Positions 16,067-23,087 are shown, numbered from the stretch's first letter. The stretch is DNA of 47,953 bases from an uncultured Bacteroidales bacterium (GCA_937884485.1 CALGCG010000034.1:1-47953), one strand, 5' to 3'. Program-made: numbers and translations. The notes: generated by a model not told the origin, from the sequence alone.

Positions 16067-16905
16067 AAGAGATAGACGATAATGAAATTCGCATCATAGG
16101 AGCTTCCGACGGTGGCCGCCGCCACCGCTGGCCGTGGTACGGCTGGTTGGCCGTGGGCCTGGTGCTGGCGGCGTTGGTGGTCGTGGCCGTTGCGGTACTG
16201 TTGTTGCAGACGCCGAGAGGGGAGGCCGTCGACGTTGACGCCACCCCGCGCTCAGCCACCCAGTCACTCAGCCACTCTGTCACCCAGCCACTTGCCGTCT
16301 TCGACACCATGGTCAACGATGTGCCGCTGACGATATACGGTCTGGACTGCGACCTCCCCGCCTGCCCGCGGGTGTCGCTCCAGATGGGCATGCCCAACCG
16401 CGAGGACACCTCGCTGCTGCTGGCCGTGATGGCTGCCGACGTGCGGGCCGACAACGGGGGCATCGTGGGCGACTTTGTCGTGGACGGACGCCAGCTGGCC
16501 CGTGGCGAGAAGAAGGAGGGCTACTGCGCCATCCTCGACGGCGTGCCCGTCGTGGGACGTGGCGGCGAGGCCGATCTGAAGCGCGCCGTGGACGGGAAGG
16601 GCAGTTTCTTCCGCCAGTATGTGCTGGTGAGCGATGGCGTTGCCATGCCGCCCAAGCCCAAGGGCAAGAACCATCGCCGGGCGCTGTGCGTCATGGGCCA
16701 TAGGATGTTCGTCGTAGCGTCGGGCGACCGCGAGTCGTACCACGACTTTGCCACCGCCCTGGCCGACCTCGGTGTCGACGACGCCATCGCCCTGGTGGGG
16801 TCGGAGTCGCTGCTGATGTACCGCGCCGAAGGGGGCCTGCTGCACACCATCGGCACTTCGTTCGAGGGCGATAACGTCAATTTCCTGGTTTGGCGACGTC
16901 TGTAG
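16063..16905 (+). CDS. Membrane-anchored NAGPA/phosphodiester-glycosidase-like protein
   Basis: 280 residues with a cytoplasmic basic N-terminus, one membrane segment at about 28-48 (WLAVGLVLAALVVVAVAVLLL) and an exported domain. The exported part runs VSLQMGMPNREDTSLLLAVM, then DGVPVVGRGGEADL, then RRALCVMGHRMFVVASGDRESYHDFATALADLGVDDAIALV in outline. This resembles the NAGPA (phosphodiester glycosidase) fold, where a conserved core ends in a 'which follow the order, lG..dA..L..G' motif; the resemblance is by eye. Co-translated with the LytTR regulator. The TAG stop is the first bases of the palindrome at 16902. Confidence 0.62.
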   Translation: MKEIDDNEIRIIGASDGGRRHRWPWYGWLAVGLVLAALVVVAVAVLLLQTPRGEAVDVDATPRSATQSLSHSVTQPLAVFDTMVNDVPLTIYGLDCDLPACPRVSLQMGMPNREDTSLLLAVMAADVRADNGGIVGDFVVDGRQLARGEKKEGYCAILDGVPVVGRGGEADLKRAVDGKGSFFRQYVLVSDGVAMPPKPKGKNHRRALCVMGHRMFVVASGDRESYHDFATALADLGVDDAIALVGSESLLMYRAEGGLLHTIGTSFEGDNVNFLVWRRL

Positions 16906-16929
16906 AGACGGGGCATGCCCCGTCTCTAC
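16902..16929. repeat. 28-bp perfect palindrome between convergent genes
   Basis: GTAGAGACGGGGCA followed by its exact complement. It is the same family as 5509-5530 and 5554-5575, with a compensated base change (CGCGG to CGGGG in both arms), so pairing has been conserved. It supplies the stop codon of the upstream gene and sits 8 bp from the end of the convergent helicase gene. Confidence 0.88.
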
Positions 16930-16937
16930 GGTGAGGG

Positions 16938-19598
16938 CTATACCTGGCGAATCTTGCCGTCGCTGCCGCGGCGGTAGAGGGCGAAATGTTTCTTGACTTT
17001 CTCCAGGAAGGGGCTGAGTGCGTGGGTGCTGCGGCCGTAGTATTCGTCGTAGAGGATGCAGAGGCGTTTGCGCGACCGCGAGAGGGCCACGAAGAGGCGG
17101 CGGGCGTCTTCCTGTATCTGTTTTTCGGTCCAGCTGCGCGTGCCGGGGTAGACGCCGTCGATGGCGCGGTAGACGATGACGGTGTCGAACTCCAGCCCTT
17201 TGGCTTTGTGTACGGTGGAGATGATATAGCGTTCCTCGAGGGAGGTGCCGCAGAGGTCGGCTTCCTTGAGGGTGTTGAGGTCGGTGGCGTAGCGTTCCAG
17301 CTGCTGGCGCAGGGTGGGGTAGAGGTCGGTGCGGATGAGGTCGGTGTCGAGGAAGTGCAGCAGGTGGCGCCATTTGTCGACGGGGTCGATGAGGCCGCCG
17401 GCCAGCATGCGCGTGTAGACGAACTGTAGCTCCTCGGTGAGGCTCTGTGCTCCGCTCATGATTCCGTGGCGGTAGATGTCGGCGTACTTGGCGTGGAACT
17501 TGTCGACCTGTTTCTGGTGGTCGGCGATGAAGAGACGCTGGTCGGCGAGCATCTGTGTGGCGTTGAGGTGGCAGAAGTTGAGGAGCGAGAGGGTGGCGAG
17601 GATGTCGTCGTCGGCCTGGTGGCTGTTCTGCCCTTCGAGGTGGAGCACCTCGAGGAGGTGGCCCAGCTTGTACTGCCGCAGGCGGGGCCGCACGAGGCGG
17701 ATGTACTTCAGGGTGTCGAAATAGCGCGGGCAGAGCCGTTCGAGGTCCAGCTCGGGGCAGCTGCGGCGCATGTTGTGGAGGAGGATCTGGTAGTCGTAGC
17801 CCACGTTGTGGCCCACGAGGGTGTGCCCCTGGCAGTAGTCCATGAATAGGCGCAGCCCCTCGGCGCGGGAGTGGCGGCGGCTGTTGCGGTAGACCTCCAG
17901 CATGGGGTTGGGGTGGCCGCCGACGGTTTCGGGCAGTTCCTTGTCGGTCTCCAGGATGATGTTGAAGGGCTTGCCGGTCACCTTGCCTTTGCGGACCTTG
18001 ACGGCGGCAATCTGGATGATGTCGTCGGTGTAGGGGTCGAGGCCGGTGGTCTCGGTGTCGTAGATGACGAGTTCCTCGCTATCGTAGGCGCGGACAAACT
18101 CCTGGAGGTAGCTGCTGTCGGGGTAGAGGAGAAAGTCGGTGGGCAGGAGGGCCACGCGCCGCATGTCGCGCATGAAGTTGCGGGCGGCGGTGTAGGTGGG
18201 CATGACCTTGAGGCCCCACAGCAGGCGGGCCCAGGCGATGAAGACCATCTCGTCGGTGAGGACGCTGATGTGGGAGAGGATAATCCTCATGGCGGGCAGC
18301 GAAAAGAGGTCGGTGCCGCTGATTTTGAAATGGCTGATGCCCATGCCGCTCATCACCTCGCCGATGTCGTCGGCCTCGCGGTTGGTGCTGACGAGGATGG
18401 CCACGCGGCTTGGAGCGCCGGCCTCGCCCGCTTGGCCGCCTTTTGGAGCGCCGGCATCTTGCCGGCAATCATCCATCTCGCCGTAGCGTTTGGCGAAGCG
18501 GGCGGCGTAGTAGCTCTCCATCTGGGCGTCGCCGACGTTGAGCAGGCAGAGGTCCTCGGGGGCGTGGGTGGGGTTGAGGTCGGTGGTGGGGAGCATATTG
18601 CGGCCGATGCCGAGGTTGGCCACGGCGAAGTCGTTCTGCAGGTCGAGGAGGTAGCGCGGCGAGCGGTAGTTGGTGTGGAGGTGGTGGATGTTCTTGCCGC
18701 AGCGGCGCTTGAGGCTTTCGAGGGTCTCCAGCTTGGCGCCGATGAAGGAAAAGATGGCCTGCTGCTCGTCGCCGAGGTAGACGATGGTGGCGTCGGGCGC
18801 GGCGAAGAGGTCGACCAGGGCGAACTGCAGCGGGTTGAGGTCCTGCACCTCGTCCACCTCGATCCAGCTGTATCTCTTGGTGGTCAGTGGGCTACCCGAT
18901 AGATACTGGTATGCCAGCACCAGCAGGTCGTCGTAGTCCAGGAGGTCGCTGTCGGCCTTGTAGCGCTCGTAGGCTTTGGCCAGGAGCATCATGTTGGCGG
19001 CGGGGAGTTCGGCGAGGACGGAATAGCGCTGCATGAGGGTCTCGATGTCGACGTAGATCTGGGCTATGTGCTCCTCGTCGAAGGGCATGCCGAGCACGTC
19101 GCAGAGCTTGGCCACGCCGCCGGCGTGGAAGAGTTCGTTGTGCAGCACCAGCTCGCCCCTCATGCCCAGGACCATCTGCTGCAGGCCGTGCTGGAAGCGC
19201 ATGAGCTCGGTGGTGCGGCTGGTGATGTTGAGGCGTTTGCAGAGCTCCTCCTGGATGATGTTCTCCACGTCGCCCTCGTCGATGATGGCGCTGTTGTGGT
19301 TCACCACGCCGTTGTTGAAGAGCAGCTGCGAGCAGAAACGGTGGATATTGCCCACGAAGAGGTCGCCGGGCACGGGGTTGCCGGTGCGGTCGGCGATGCG
19401 CTGGGCCATGCCCTTGGCGGCGCGGTTGGTGAAGGTGAGGCAGAGCATGTCGGCGTAGTCCACACCGCAGTTGTGGGCATGCACCACGCGCTCGGTCAGT
19501 ATGTCGGTCTTGCCGCAGCCCGGAGGCGCCAGCACCAGATGCCGGCCGCCGCTGATGGCGATGGCCTCCTGCTGCCACGGGTCGAAGGTTCGTTCCAT
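16938..19598 (-). CDS. UvrD/Rep-type helicase with embedded DEDDh exonuclease
   Basis: An 886-residue superfamily 1 helicase. Motifs: I APPGCGKTD (about 24-32), Ia TFTNRAAKGM, II VDEVQDL, III GDEQQAIFSF, V STVHKAKGLEFDTV, VI RLFVALSRSRKRL near the C-terminus. Between III and V lies a DnaQ-like 3'-5' exonuclease: ExoI IYDTETTGLDPYTDD (Asp, Glu), ExoII VGHNVGYDYQIL (Asp) and ExoIII HQADDDILAT (His, Asp), so all DEDDh residues are present. One chain could unwind and trim DNA ends. A repeat element of the GCCGGC family adds an in-frame segment near residue 377-395. A TATCTTTG promoter lies at 19665-19672. Confidence 0.92.
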   Translation of the reverse strand: MERTFDPWQQEAIAISGGRHLVLAPPGCGKTDILTERVVHAHNCGVDYADMLCLTFTNRAAKGMAQRIADRTGNPVPGDLFVGNIHRFCSQLLFNNGVVNHNSAIIDEGDVENIIQEELCKRLNITSRTTELMRFQHGLQQMVLGMRGELVLHNELFHAGGVAKLCDVLGMPFDEEHIAQIYVDIETLMQRYSVLAELPAANMMLLAKAYERYKADSDLLDYDDLLVLAYQYLSGSPLTTKRYSWIEVDEVQDLNPLQFALVDLFAAPDATIVYLGDEQQAIFSFIGAKLETLESLKRRCGKNIHHLHTNYRSPRYLLDLQNDFAVANLGIGRNMLPTTDLNPTHAPEDLCLLNVGDAQMESYYAARFAKRYGEMDDCRQDAGAPKGGQAGEAGAPSRVAILVSTNREADDIGEVMSGMGISHFKISGTDLFSLPAMRIILSHISVLTDEMVFIAWARLLWGLKVMPTYTAARNFMRDMRRVALLPTDFLLYPDSSYLQEFVRAYDSEELVIYDTETTGLDPYTDDIIQIAAVKVRKGKVTGKPFNIILETDKELPETVGGHPNPMLEVYRNSRRHSRAEGLRLFMDYCQGHTLVGHNVGYDYQILLHNMRRSCPELDLERLCPRYFDTLKYIRLVRPRLRQYKLGHLLEVLHLEGQNSHQADDDILATLSLLNFCHLNATQMLADQRLFIADHQKQVDKFHAKYADIYRHGIMSGAQSLTEELQFVYTRMLAGGLIDPVDKWRHLLHFLDTDLIRTDLYPTLRQQLERYATDLNTLKEADLCGTSLEERYIISTVHKAKGLEFDTVIVYRAIDGVYPGTRSWTEKQIQEDARRLFVALSRSRKRLCILYDEYYGRSTHALSPFLEKVKKHFALYRRGSDGKIRQV
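18412..18466. repeat. GCCGGC repeat element inserted in frame in the helicase gene
   Basis: GGAGCGCCGGC occurs at 18412-18422 and 18445-18455, and GCCGGCATCTTGCCGGC at 18450-18466 is identical to 2356-2372. On the minus strand it reads through in frame as DCRQDAGAPKGGQAGEAGAP, a Gly/Ala-rich loop just before the conserved RVAILVSTNREADD strand of the helicase. Confidence 0.85.
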
Positions 19599-19664
19599 AT
19601 TGTTCTATAATTTTTAACGACAACTCGTGTATTACGTAAATACTGTTACGTAAAATCCGCAATG

Positions 19665-19672
19665 CAAAGATA
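19665..19672 (-). promoter_or_regulatory. -7 promoter element (TATCTTTG) of the helicase gene
   Basis: TATCTTTGC on the minus strand, 66 nt before the helicase ATG. Two TTACGTAA palindromes (19632-19639 and 19646-19653) lie in the leader between promoter and start. Confidence 0.7.
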
Positions 19673-19783
19673 CAACTTTTTTTGAAAACGAAGCGCGTGA
19701 GAGTGAAAATTATTGAAATTATAATTATTCCTTTTATAATAATTGCAAAAGTAATAAAAATATTCCAACCGGCAAAATAGATT

Positions 19784-19815
19784 CAAAAAAAAGCCAGGCG
19801 CAAAAATCGTCTGGC
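19784..19815 (-). terminator. Terminator at the end of the radical SAM/peptide cluster
   Basis: On the minus strand GCCAGACG pairs with CGCCTGGC (19808-19815 with 19793-19800, one G-T wobble) around a 7-nt loop and is followed by TTTTTTTT. It lies 12 nt after the last gene of the cluster. Confidence 0.85.
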
Positions 19816-19827
19816 GATAGATTCATA

Positions 19828-19974
19828 TCATTTCTTAATCGTAAGAAGCAAGCGCAATATCTTGATGACTATTTTAATCACTCCGCCGGCCGCAGGAACA
19901 TATTTGGCCACATCTTCTGCGATGTCGAGCACATCGGCCAACGGCACGCTTTGTGCCAGCTTCTGCACGGTCAT
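19828..19974 (-). CDS. 48-residue peptide with cationic hydrophobic tail
   Basis: Starts MTVQKLAQSVPLADVLDIAE, four bases after the preceding stop, with AGGAGAAG about 11 bases ahead of the ATG. Starts at 20049 or 19998 are possible but overlap the upstream gene. The first 28 residues are mildly acidic and amphipathic; the last 20 (AAGGVIKIVIKILRLLLTIKK without the first residue) alternate Ile/Leu/Val with Lys/Arg, as in membrane-active or holin-like peptides. No recognised family. It is the last gene of the minus-strand cluster and lies directly before the terminator. Confidence 0.6.
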   Translation of the reverse strand: MTVQKLAQSVPLADVLDIAEDVAKYVPAAGGVIKIVIKILRLLLTIKK

Positions 19975-19978
19975 CTTC

Positions 19979-20287
19979 TCATTCTTCTCCTGTTCCATCT
20001 TGTTGCAGTTGTTTGAGGTTTCCGATAAACTCGATAAGCTTCGATGCATCCTTTCCGGTCTTCTGCTGGTATTCGTCTATGCGAACCAGAAGTCCGTCGA
20101 GGTCTACTCCTTTCAACATGGCGCGGATGGCCTTGGTGCTTAGTTCCGATGTCTGCGACGACACCTCCTTGGCCGTCTGCGAAGTCCAGTTGGAAGCATC
20201 TTTGGCAGCCTTAAAAGTCCATTCAGATGCATCTTTGAGGACCTTCCCGGCGCTATCTTTCAGTTTGTCGATATTAATGAGAGCCAT
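19979..20287 (-). CDS. Small amphipathic protein with 11-residue repeats
   Basis: 102 residues with no signal peptide or membrane segment. Residues 18-28, 29-39 and 40-50 are 11-residue repeats (KDASEWTFKAA, KDASNWTSQTA, KEVSSQTSELS) and 7-17 fits more weakly. This spacing gives an 11/3 amphipathic helix with Trp/Ala on one face, as in apolipoprotein- or LEA-like surface-binding helices. A second helical part (KAIRAMLKGVDLDGLLVRID to KLIEFIGNLKQL) follows. No known family. Located 14 nt after the small membrane protein gene and 4 nt before the 48-residue peptide gene; the three probably work together at a membrane. Confidence 0.65.
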   Translation of the reverse strand: MALINIDKLKDSAGKVLKDASEWTFKAAKDASNWTSQTAKEVSSQTSELSTKAIRAMLKGVDLDGLLVRIDEYQQKTGKDASKLIEFIGNLKQLQQDGTGEE

Positions 20288-20301
20288 AAATTTGAGTGTG
20301 T

Positions 20302-20595
20302 CTAACCGAAGTATGCTATCAATCCCATCACGCAGGGCGGGATGAAGAAGAACTGGATGGCGTATCCGATGGTCGTCATAAAGCGGCTGCCGGCAAGGTC
20401 CATGCTGCTCTTAATCCAGAACCAACGCGGAGGCACAGTATCACCCCAGCCGACTATGCCCACCACAAGGCCGAGCACAGCGGAAATGCCGCCAAGTATG
20501 AGCGCCAACGGCTCGGGGTCTTCGAGTAGATACAACCCTCCAAGTATAAATGTTATCGGGCTGATGAATTGGAATAGCCAAAGGAATATTGCCAT
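20302..20595 (-). CDS. Small integral membrane protein, 97 aa
   Basis: Three likely membrane segments: about 4-24 (FLWLFQFISPITFILGGLYLL), 29-50 (LALILGGISAVLGLVVGIVGW) and 74-95 (IGYAIQFFFIPPCVMGLIAYF). The loop between the last two contains DTVPPRWFWIKSSMDLAG. No recognised family. It starts three bases after the stop of the nuclease-like gene, so it is cotranscribed. Possible roles are immunity, transport or anchoring for the cluster's peptides; none can be chosen from sequence. Confidence 0.65.
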   Translation of the reverse strand: MAIFLWLFQFISPITFILGGLYLLEDPEPLALILGGISAVLGLVVGIVGWGDTVPPRWFWIKSSMDLAGSRFMTTIGYAIQFFFIPPCVMGLIAYFG

Positions 20596-20598
20596 CGT

Positions 20599-21213
20599 TT
20601 ATTTCAATCTCAGTTTCAGGAAATAGTGTTCGGGCTTGTCGTGTGGCAGGTCGTCCCAGTTGAATGTATATATGCCCTTTAGGTCGATTATATCCGTCTT
20701 GGCTTTCTTCTTGTATTCGTAGTGCTTCACCGTGCTTTTCCCGTCGCTGATATTGTATTTGATGTCCTCTCTCGAGTGCGGGAAAATATGATAATCGGTA
20801 TATGCAATCTCGTATTTGAGGTCGGCGTCGTAATGTTCCAGGTTCTCAATGTCGGCCAATACTGCAAAACGGGCATCCGTCGTGGCGGCATTCATGGCAT
20901 TGGCCTTTGTCTCGGGACGTTTCATCTCGATGGCGGCACGTACCGACTTGCCTTTGCTGGCGAGTTCCACCACAATGTCGCAACGACCGATGCCATTGGT
21001 CTTGCAGGTGTGTATTTCTCCCATGTTCTCTTCGAGCAGCACCGTGAGCTTATACTCGCCGTTCTCTTCCAGCGGCTTTCCCTGTTGCAGGATGTAGTAG
21101 GCGAGGTAGACCTGTATGGTGCGCTCGTTGGTGGTGGGGATTTCGTCCGCCACGATGCCCTGTTGCCACTTCGAATAGGCCTTGTCGATTACTTCTTGCA
21201 GTATCTTTTTCAT
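20599..21213 (-). CDS. PD-(D/E)XK nuclease-like protein, 204 aa
   Basis: Residues 1-50 are helical (EVIDKAYSKWQQGIVADEIP, ERTIQVYLAYYILQQG). The core has G-I-G-R-C-D-I-V-V-E followed about 14 residues later by A-A-I-E-M-K-R-P-E, giving the D...ExK arrangement of PD-(D/E)XK nuclease folds, with the helical Glu upstream in the N-terminal part. The rest (YEIAYTDYHIFPHS, YNISDGKSTVKHYEYKK) is strand-rich. No methyltransferase or specificity partner is nearby, so a classical restriction system is unlikely. The same fold is also found in non-nuclease roles. Composition is lower in GC than chromosomal neighbours. Follows the terminator-like hairpin after the peptide gene. Confidence 0.62.
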   Translation of the reverse strand: MKKILQEVIDKAYSKWQQGIVADEIPTTNERTIQVYLAYYILQQGKPLEENGEYKLTVLLEENMGEIHTCKTNGIGRCDIVVELASKGKSVRAAIEMKRPETKANAMNAATTDARFAVLADIENLEHYDADLKYEIAYTDYHIFPHSREDIKYNISDGKSTVKHYEYKKKAKTDIIDLKGIYTFNWDDLPHDKPEHYFLKLRLK

Positions 21214-21250
21214 TTTTCTGTGTATTTTGATGTTTGATTGTTTTTGATTT

Positions 21251-21282
21251 TAAAAGGAGGCTGCCTGTTGGAGCAGCCTCCT
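21251..21282 (-). terminator. Hairpin after the peptide gene (partial terminator)
   Basis: A perfect 10-bp stem (AGGAGGCTGC; 21255-21264 with 21273-21282) with an 8-nt loop, followed on the minus strand by TTTTAAAATC. Placed 18 nt after the peptide stop and about 40 nt before the next gene, it would favour a short, abundant transcript of enzyme and peptide and reduce expression of the four genes behind it. Confidence 0.8.
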
Positions 21283-21299
21283 AAACGTCTCGTATAGCG

Positions 21300-21422
21300 T
21301 TACGCTCTGCGAGGCAGAATGCATTTAGGTGCGCTGGAACCTTGTTTGAGGGTTTTGCAGCACTTTACACCCTTTTTGTTGTACGAACAACCCATGCTGG
21401 AACCTAATTCAAGTTCTCTCAT
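21300..21422 (-). CDS. Candidate RiPP precursor peptide, 40 aa, four cysteines
   Basis: A 40-codon gene starting 18 nt after the stop of the radical SAM/SPASM gene. The peptide begins MRELELGSSMGCSYNKKG and ends PKCILPRRA. Cysteines are at 12, 21, 22 and 34; lysines are dense between 16 and 33; GSS occurs twice (7-9 and 28-30), each followed shortly by a cysteine. Net charge is strongly positive, with an acidic start (E3, E5) that could serve as a short leader. Size, place and Cys content fit substrates of radical SAM/SPASM maturases (sactipeptide or ranthipeptide type thioether formation), though no family is recognised and there is no GG cleavage motif. The hairpin at 21255-21282 follows. 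Confidence 0.72.
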   Translation of the reverse strand: MRELELGSSMGCSYNKKGVKCCKTLKQGSSAPKCILPRRA

Positions 21423-21440
21423 ATTAAAAGTATTTAGTTG

Positions 21441-23006
21441 TTAGGAGTTTTTAGGGACTCCGTTTGCCCTATTATATTCGCGGTTTAATTGCGGTATCTC
21501 AACATCAAGCTCCGATATCCTTTCGGTGAGTTTTTTCCCATTTAGAATATCAATTCCATTCTTGAGTTTCTGAATTGTGGCATATCTTATTTTTGCCAAA
21601 TAGCAGTTGTTCTCACCTGCTTTAAAGCGACTTCCTCGGTCATTGTAGTTATTCCCCGGACAAAAGTAGCAATAGTCGCAATAATCATGTGTAAAGCATT
21701 CTTCATAGTCCGACTCTCTTGTAGAACTCCATTCACCAATTAGTTTGTTACCATTTACAATTTCCTGTATGCTCTTTTCTTTAAGGTTGCCCAGCACCAA
21801 AGGAAATGCGCTGCAAGGTGTAAGGTTGCCGTTGGGGTTAATATTATATGAGTAAAGCATTGCGCCGCAAGGTGCGTGTGGCTCGGGATTCCCTATTGGT
21901 GCATCTTCGTCAATAGTACTAACATTGATTGGAACGTGCTGGATTACATCTTGGTCCAACAGGACCACCTCCATTTGTTCTGGCGTAAGCCTAAGATGCT
22001 GTGATGCACATTTATCCCCATCTATGGAATCCGTTATCATTAGGTCAAAGTAACAATTTGAACCATACTTCTCCATATATGGTTTAACGAGAAAATAAGA
22101 CTTGAGGTTGGGTTGGATTATTGGGCATGCAATATCTATTGGTATGGCGAATTTGTGCAGTTCTTCCATCACTGCAATTGTTTTTTCAAACGATCCTTTT
22201 GTCCTAGTAATACTGTCATGAACTGTGGCATCACCACTATACAGTGAGAATTGTACACATTGCGGGAAATAGCCTGCCAACTTTTTCTCTTGACCCTTCA
22301 ATGACAAACCGTTGGTATATATACTTATTGCTATATCTTTTTGGTACAGATACTCAATAATATTCCACACATTGGGATTAGAGAAGGGATCTCCCCCTGT
22401 TAAAACCGCCGTTGTCAACCCAGCCTCGCATAGATTGTCAATAATACGCTTGTAATCATTTAGAGATAACTCAACCGTATCGGCCCTTCCATTGCGTTCA
22501 CTGTCATTTCGTGTTGCTCCCGGGTTATAACAATGTATACATTTTTCGCTGCAACGATATGTAAGTTCAAACATTGCATCAAAAATATGCATACGGTCTT
22601 TTGTGGTTTTGGCATATGCCATATAAGGAGTATCCTTCTCGATGTCCTCAAAATGTCGGGACACGGCTTCTTCTGAACGAGTAGTGCCAGTATTGTTCTT
22701 GACAGACTCCCGGTAGCGGTGTATCGCTTCTTCTGTTAGTTGTTCGGATGATAATAATCCCTCGTTGCATAATTCAGTGAAGAAACACGACAGTGATTTA
22801 GGAGCAATGTCTAACAAGCGAGAGACTTCTTCGATATATATTGCACCATACTTACCAGCCTGCAAAATAGCCCCCACAACATCAGCACTGTCGGATTCAT
22901 AAAAGTAGTTCATCCTCGACAGTAGGTTGAACATAATAGCCACATGCTTCTCGGCATTGTATTTGCCGCAGGTCCATGGCGGACGGAATAATATCTTGTT
23001 GCTCAT
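21441..23006 (-). CDS. Radical SAM/SPASM peptide maturase
   Basis: 521 residues. Residues 1-125 form a helical N-terminal part with a winged-helix look (YIEEVSRLLDIAPKSLSCFF, LCNEGLLS) that may bind the peptide leader. The radical SAM core starts near 141 with FELTYRCSEKCIHCYN: cluster cysteines C152, C156, C159 (CX3CX2C), then VLTGGDPFSNP for SAM. The C-terminal SPASM region holds Cys-rich TPCSAF, ECFTHDYCDYCYFCPGN and NNCY, enough for two auxiliary clusters. This build is typical of RiPP maturases that modify Cys-containing peptides. Codon use is AT-rich and a GGGAGGAAAA stretch precedes the ATG, rare in this chromosome, suggesting transfer. First gene of the cluster. Confidence 0.9.
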   Translation of the reverse strand: MSNKILFRPPWTCGKYNAEKHVAIMFNLLSRMNYFYESDSADVVGAILQAGKYGAIYIEEVSRLLDIAPKSLSCFFTELCNEGLLSSEQLTEEAIHRYRESVKNNTGTTRSEEAVSRHFEDIEKDTPYMAYAKTTKDRMHIFDAMFELTYRCSEKCIHCYNPGATRNDSERNGRADTVELSLNDYKRIIDNLCEAGLTTAVLTGGDPFSNPNVWNIIEYLYQKDIAISIYTNGLSLKGQEKKLAGYFPQCVQFSLYSGDATVHDSITRTKGSFEKTIAVMEELHKFAIPIDIACPIIQPNLKSYFLVKPYMEKYGSNCYFDLMITDSIDGDKCASQHLRLTPEQMEVVLLDQDVIQHVPINVSTIDEDAPIGNPEPHAPCGAMLYSYNINPNGNLTPCSAFPLVLGNLKEKSIQEIVNGNKLIGEWSSTRESDYEECFTHDYCDYCYFCPGNNYNDRGSRFKAGENNCYLAKIRYATIQKLKNGIDILNGKKLTERISELDVEIPQLNREYNRANGVPKNS

Positions 23007-23036
23007 TTGGTTTTCCTCCCTTTATAAATTGCAATG

Positions 23037-23068
23037 CAAAGTTCGGAAGTATAGTGCAGTAATCCAAA
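23037..23068 (-). promoter_or_regulatory. Promoter of the radical SAM/peptide operon
   Basis: On the minus strand TTTG (23068-23065) and GAACTTTG (23044-23037) are 20 nt apart, matching the bacteroidetal TTTG-N19-21-TAnnTTTG pattern with one mismatch in TA. A weak -7 fits the idea of an activator at the adjacent site 23069-23087. Confidence 0.6.
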
Positions 23069-23087
23069 TCCGTTTTGGTCCGTTTTG
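23069..23087. promoter_or_regulatory. Tandem operator TCCGTTTTG x2 upstream of radical SAM promoter
   Basis: Two identical 9-mers TCCGTTTTG at 23069-23077 and 23079-23087, spaced 10 bp, touching the -33 element of the radical SAM promoter. A near copy is at 23837-23855; the two share 15 identical bases (23068-23082 and 23836-23850). Confidence 0.7.

Noticed and set aside
19599..19827. Insertion-site duplication at the edge of the AT-rich module
   Set aside because: I could not find matching direct repeats at both ends, nor a recombinase; the transfer claim rests on composition alone.
19828..20049. 73-residue version of the last cluster gene
   Set aside because: It overlaps the upstream gene by 71 nt and its extra N-terminus has no structure; the ATG at 19974 has an AGGAG site.
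20599..21213. Type II restriction enzyme
   Set aside because: No methyltransferase or specificity subunit is in the window, so only a nuclease-like fold is claimed.
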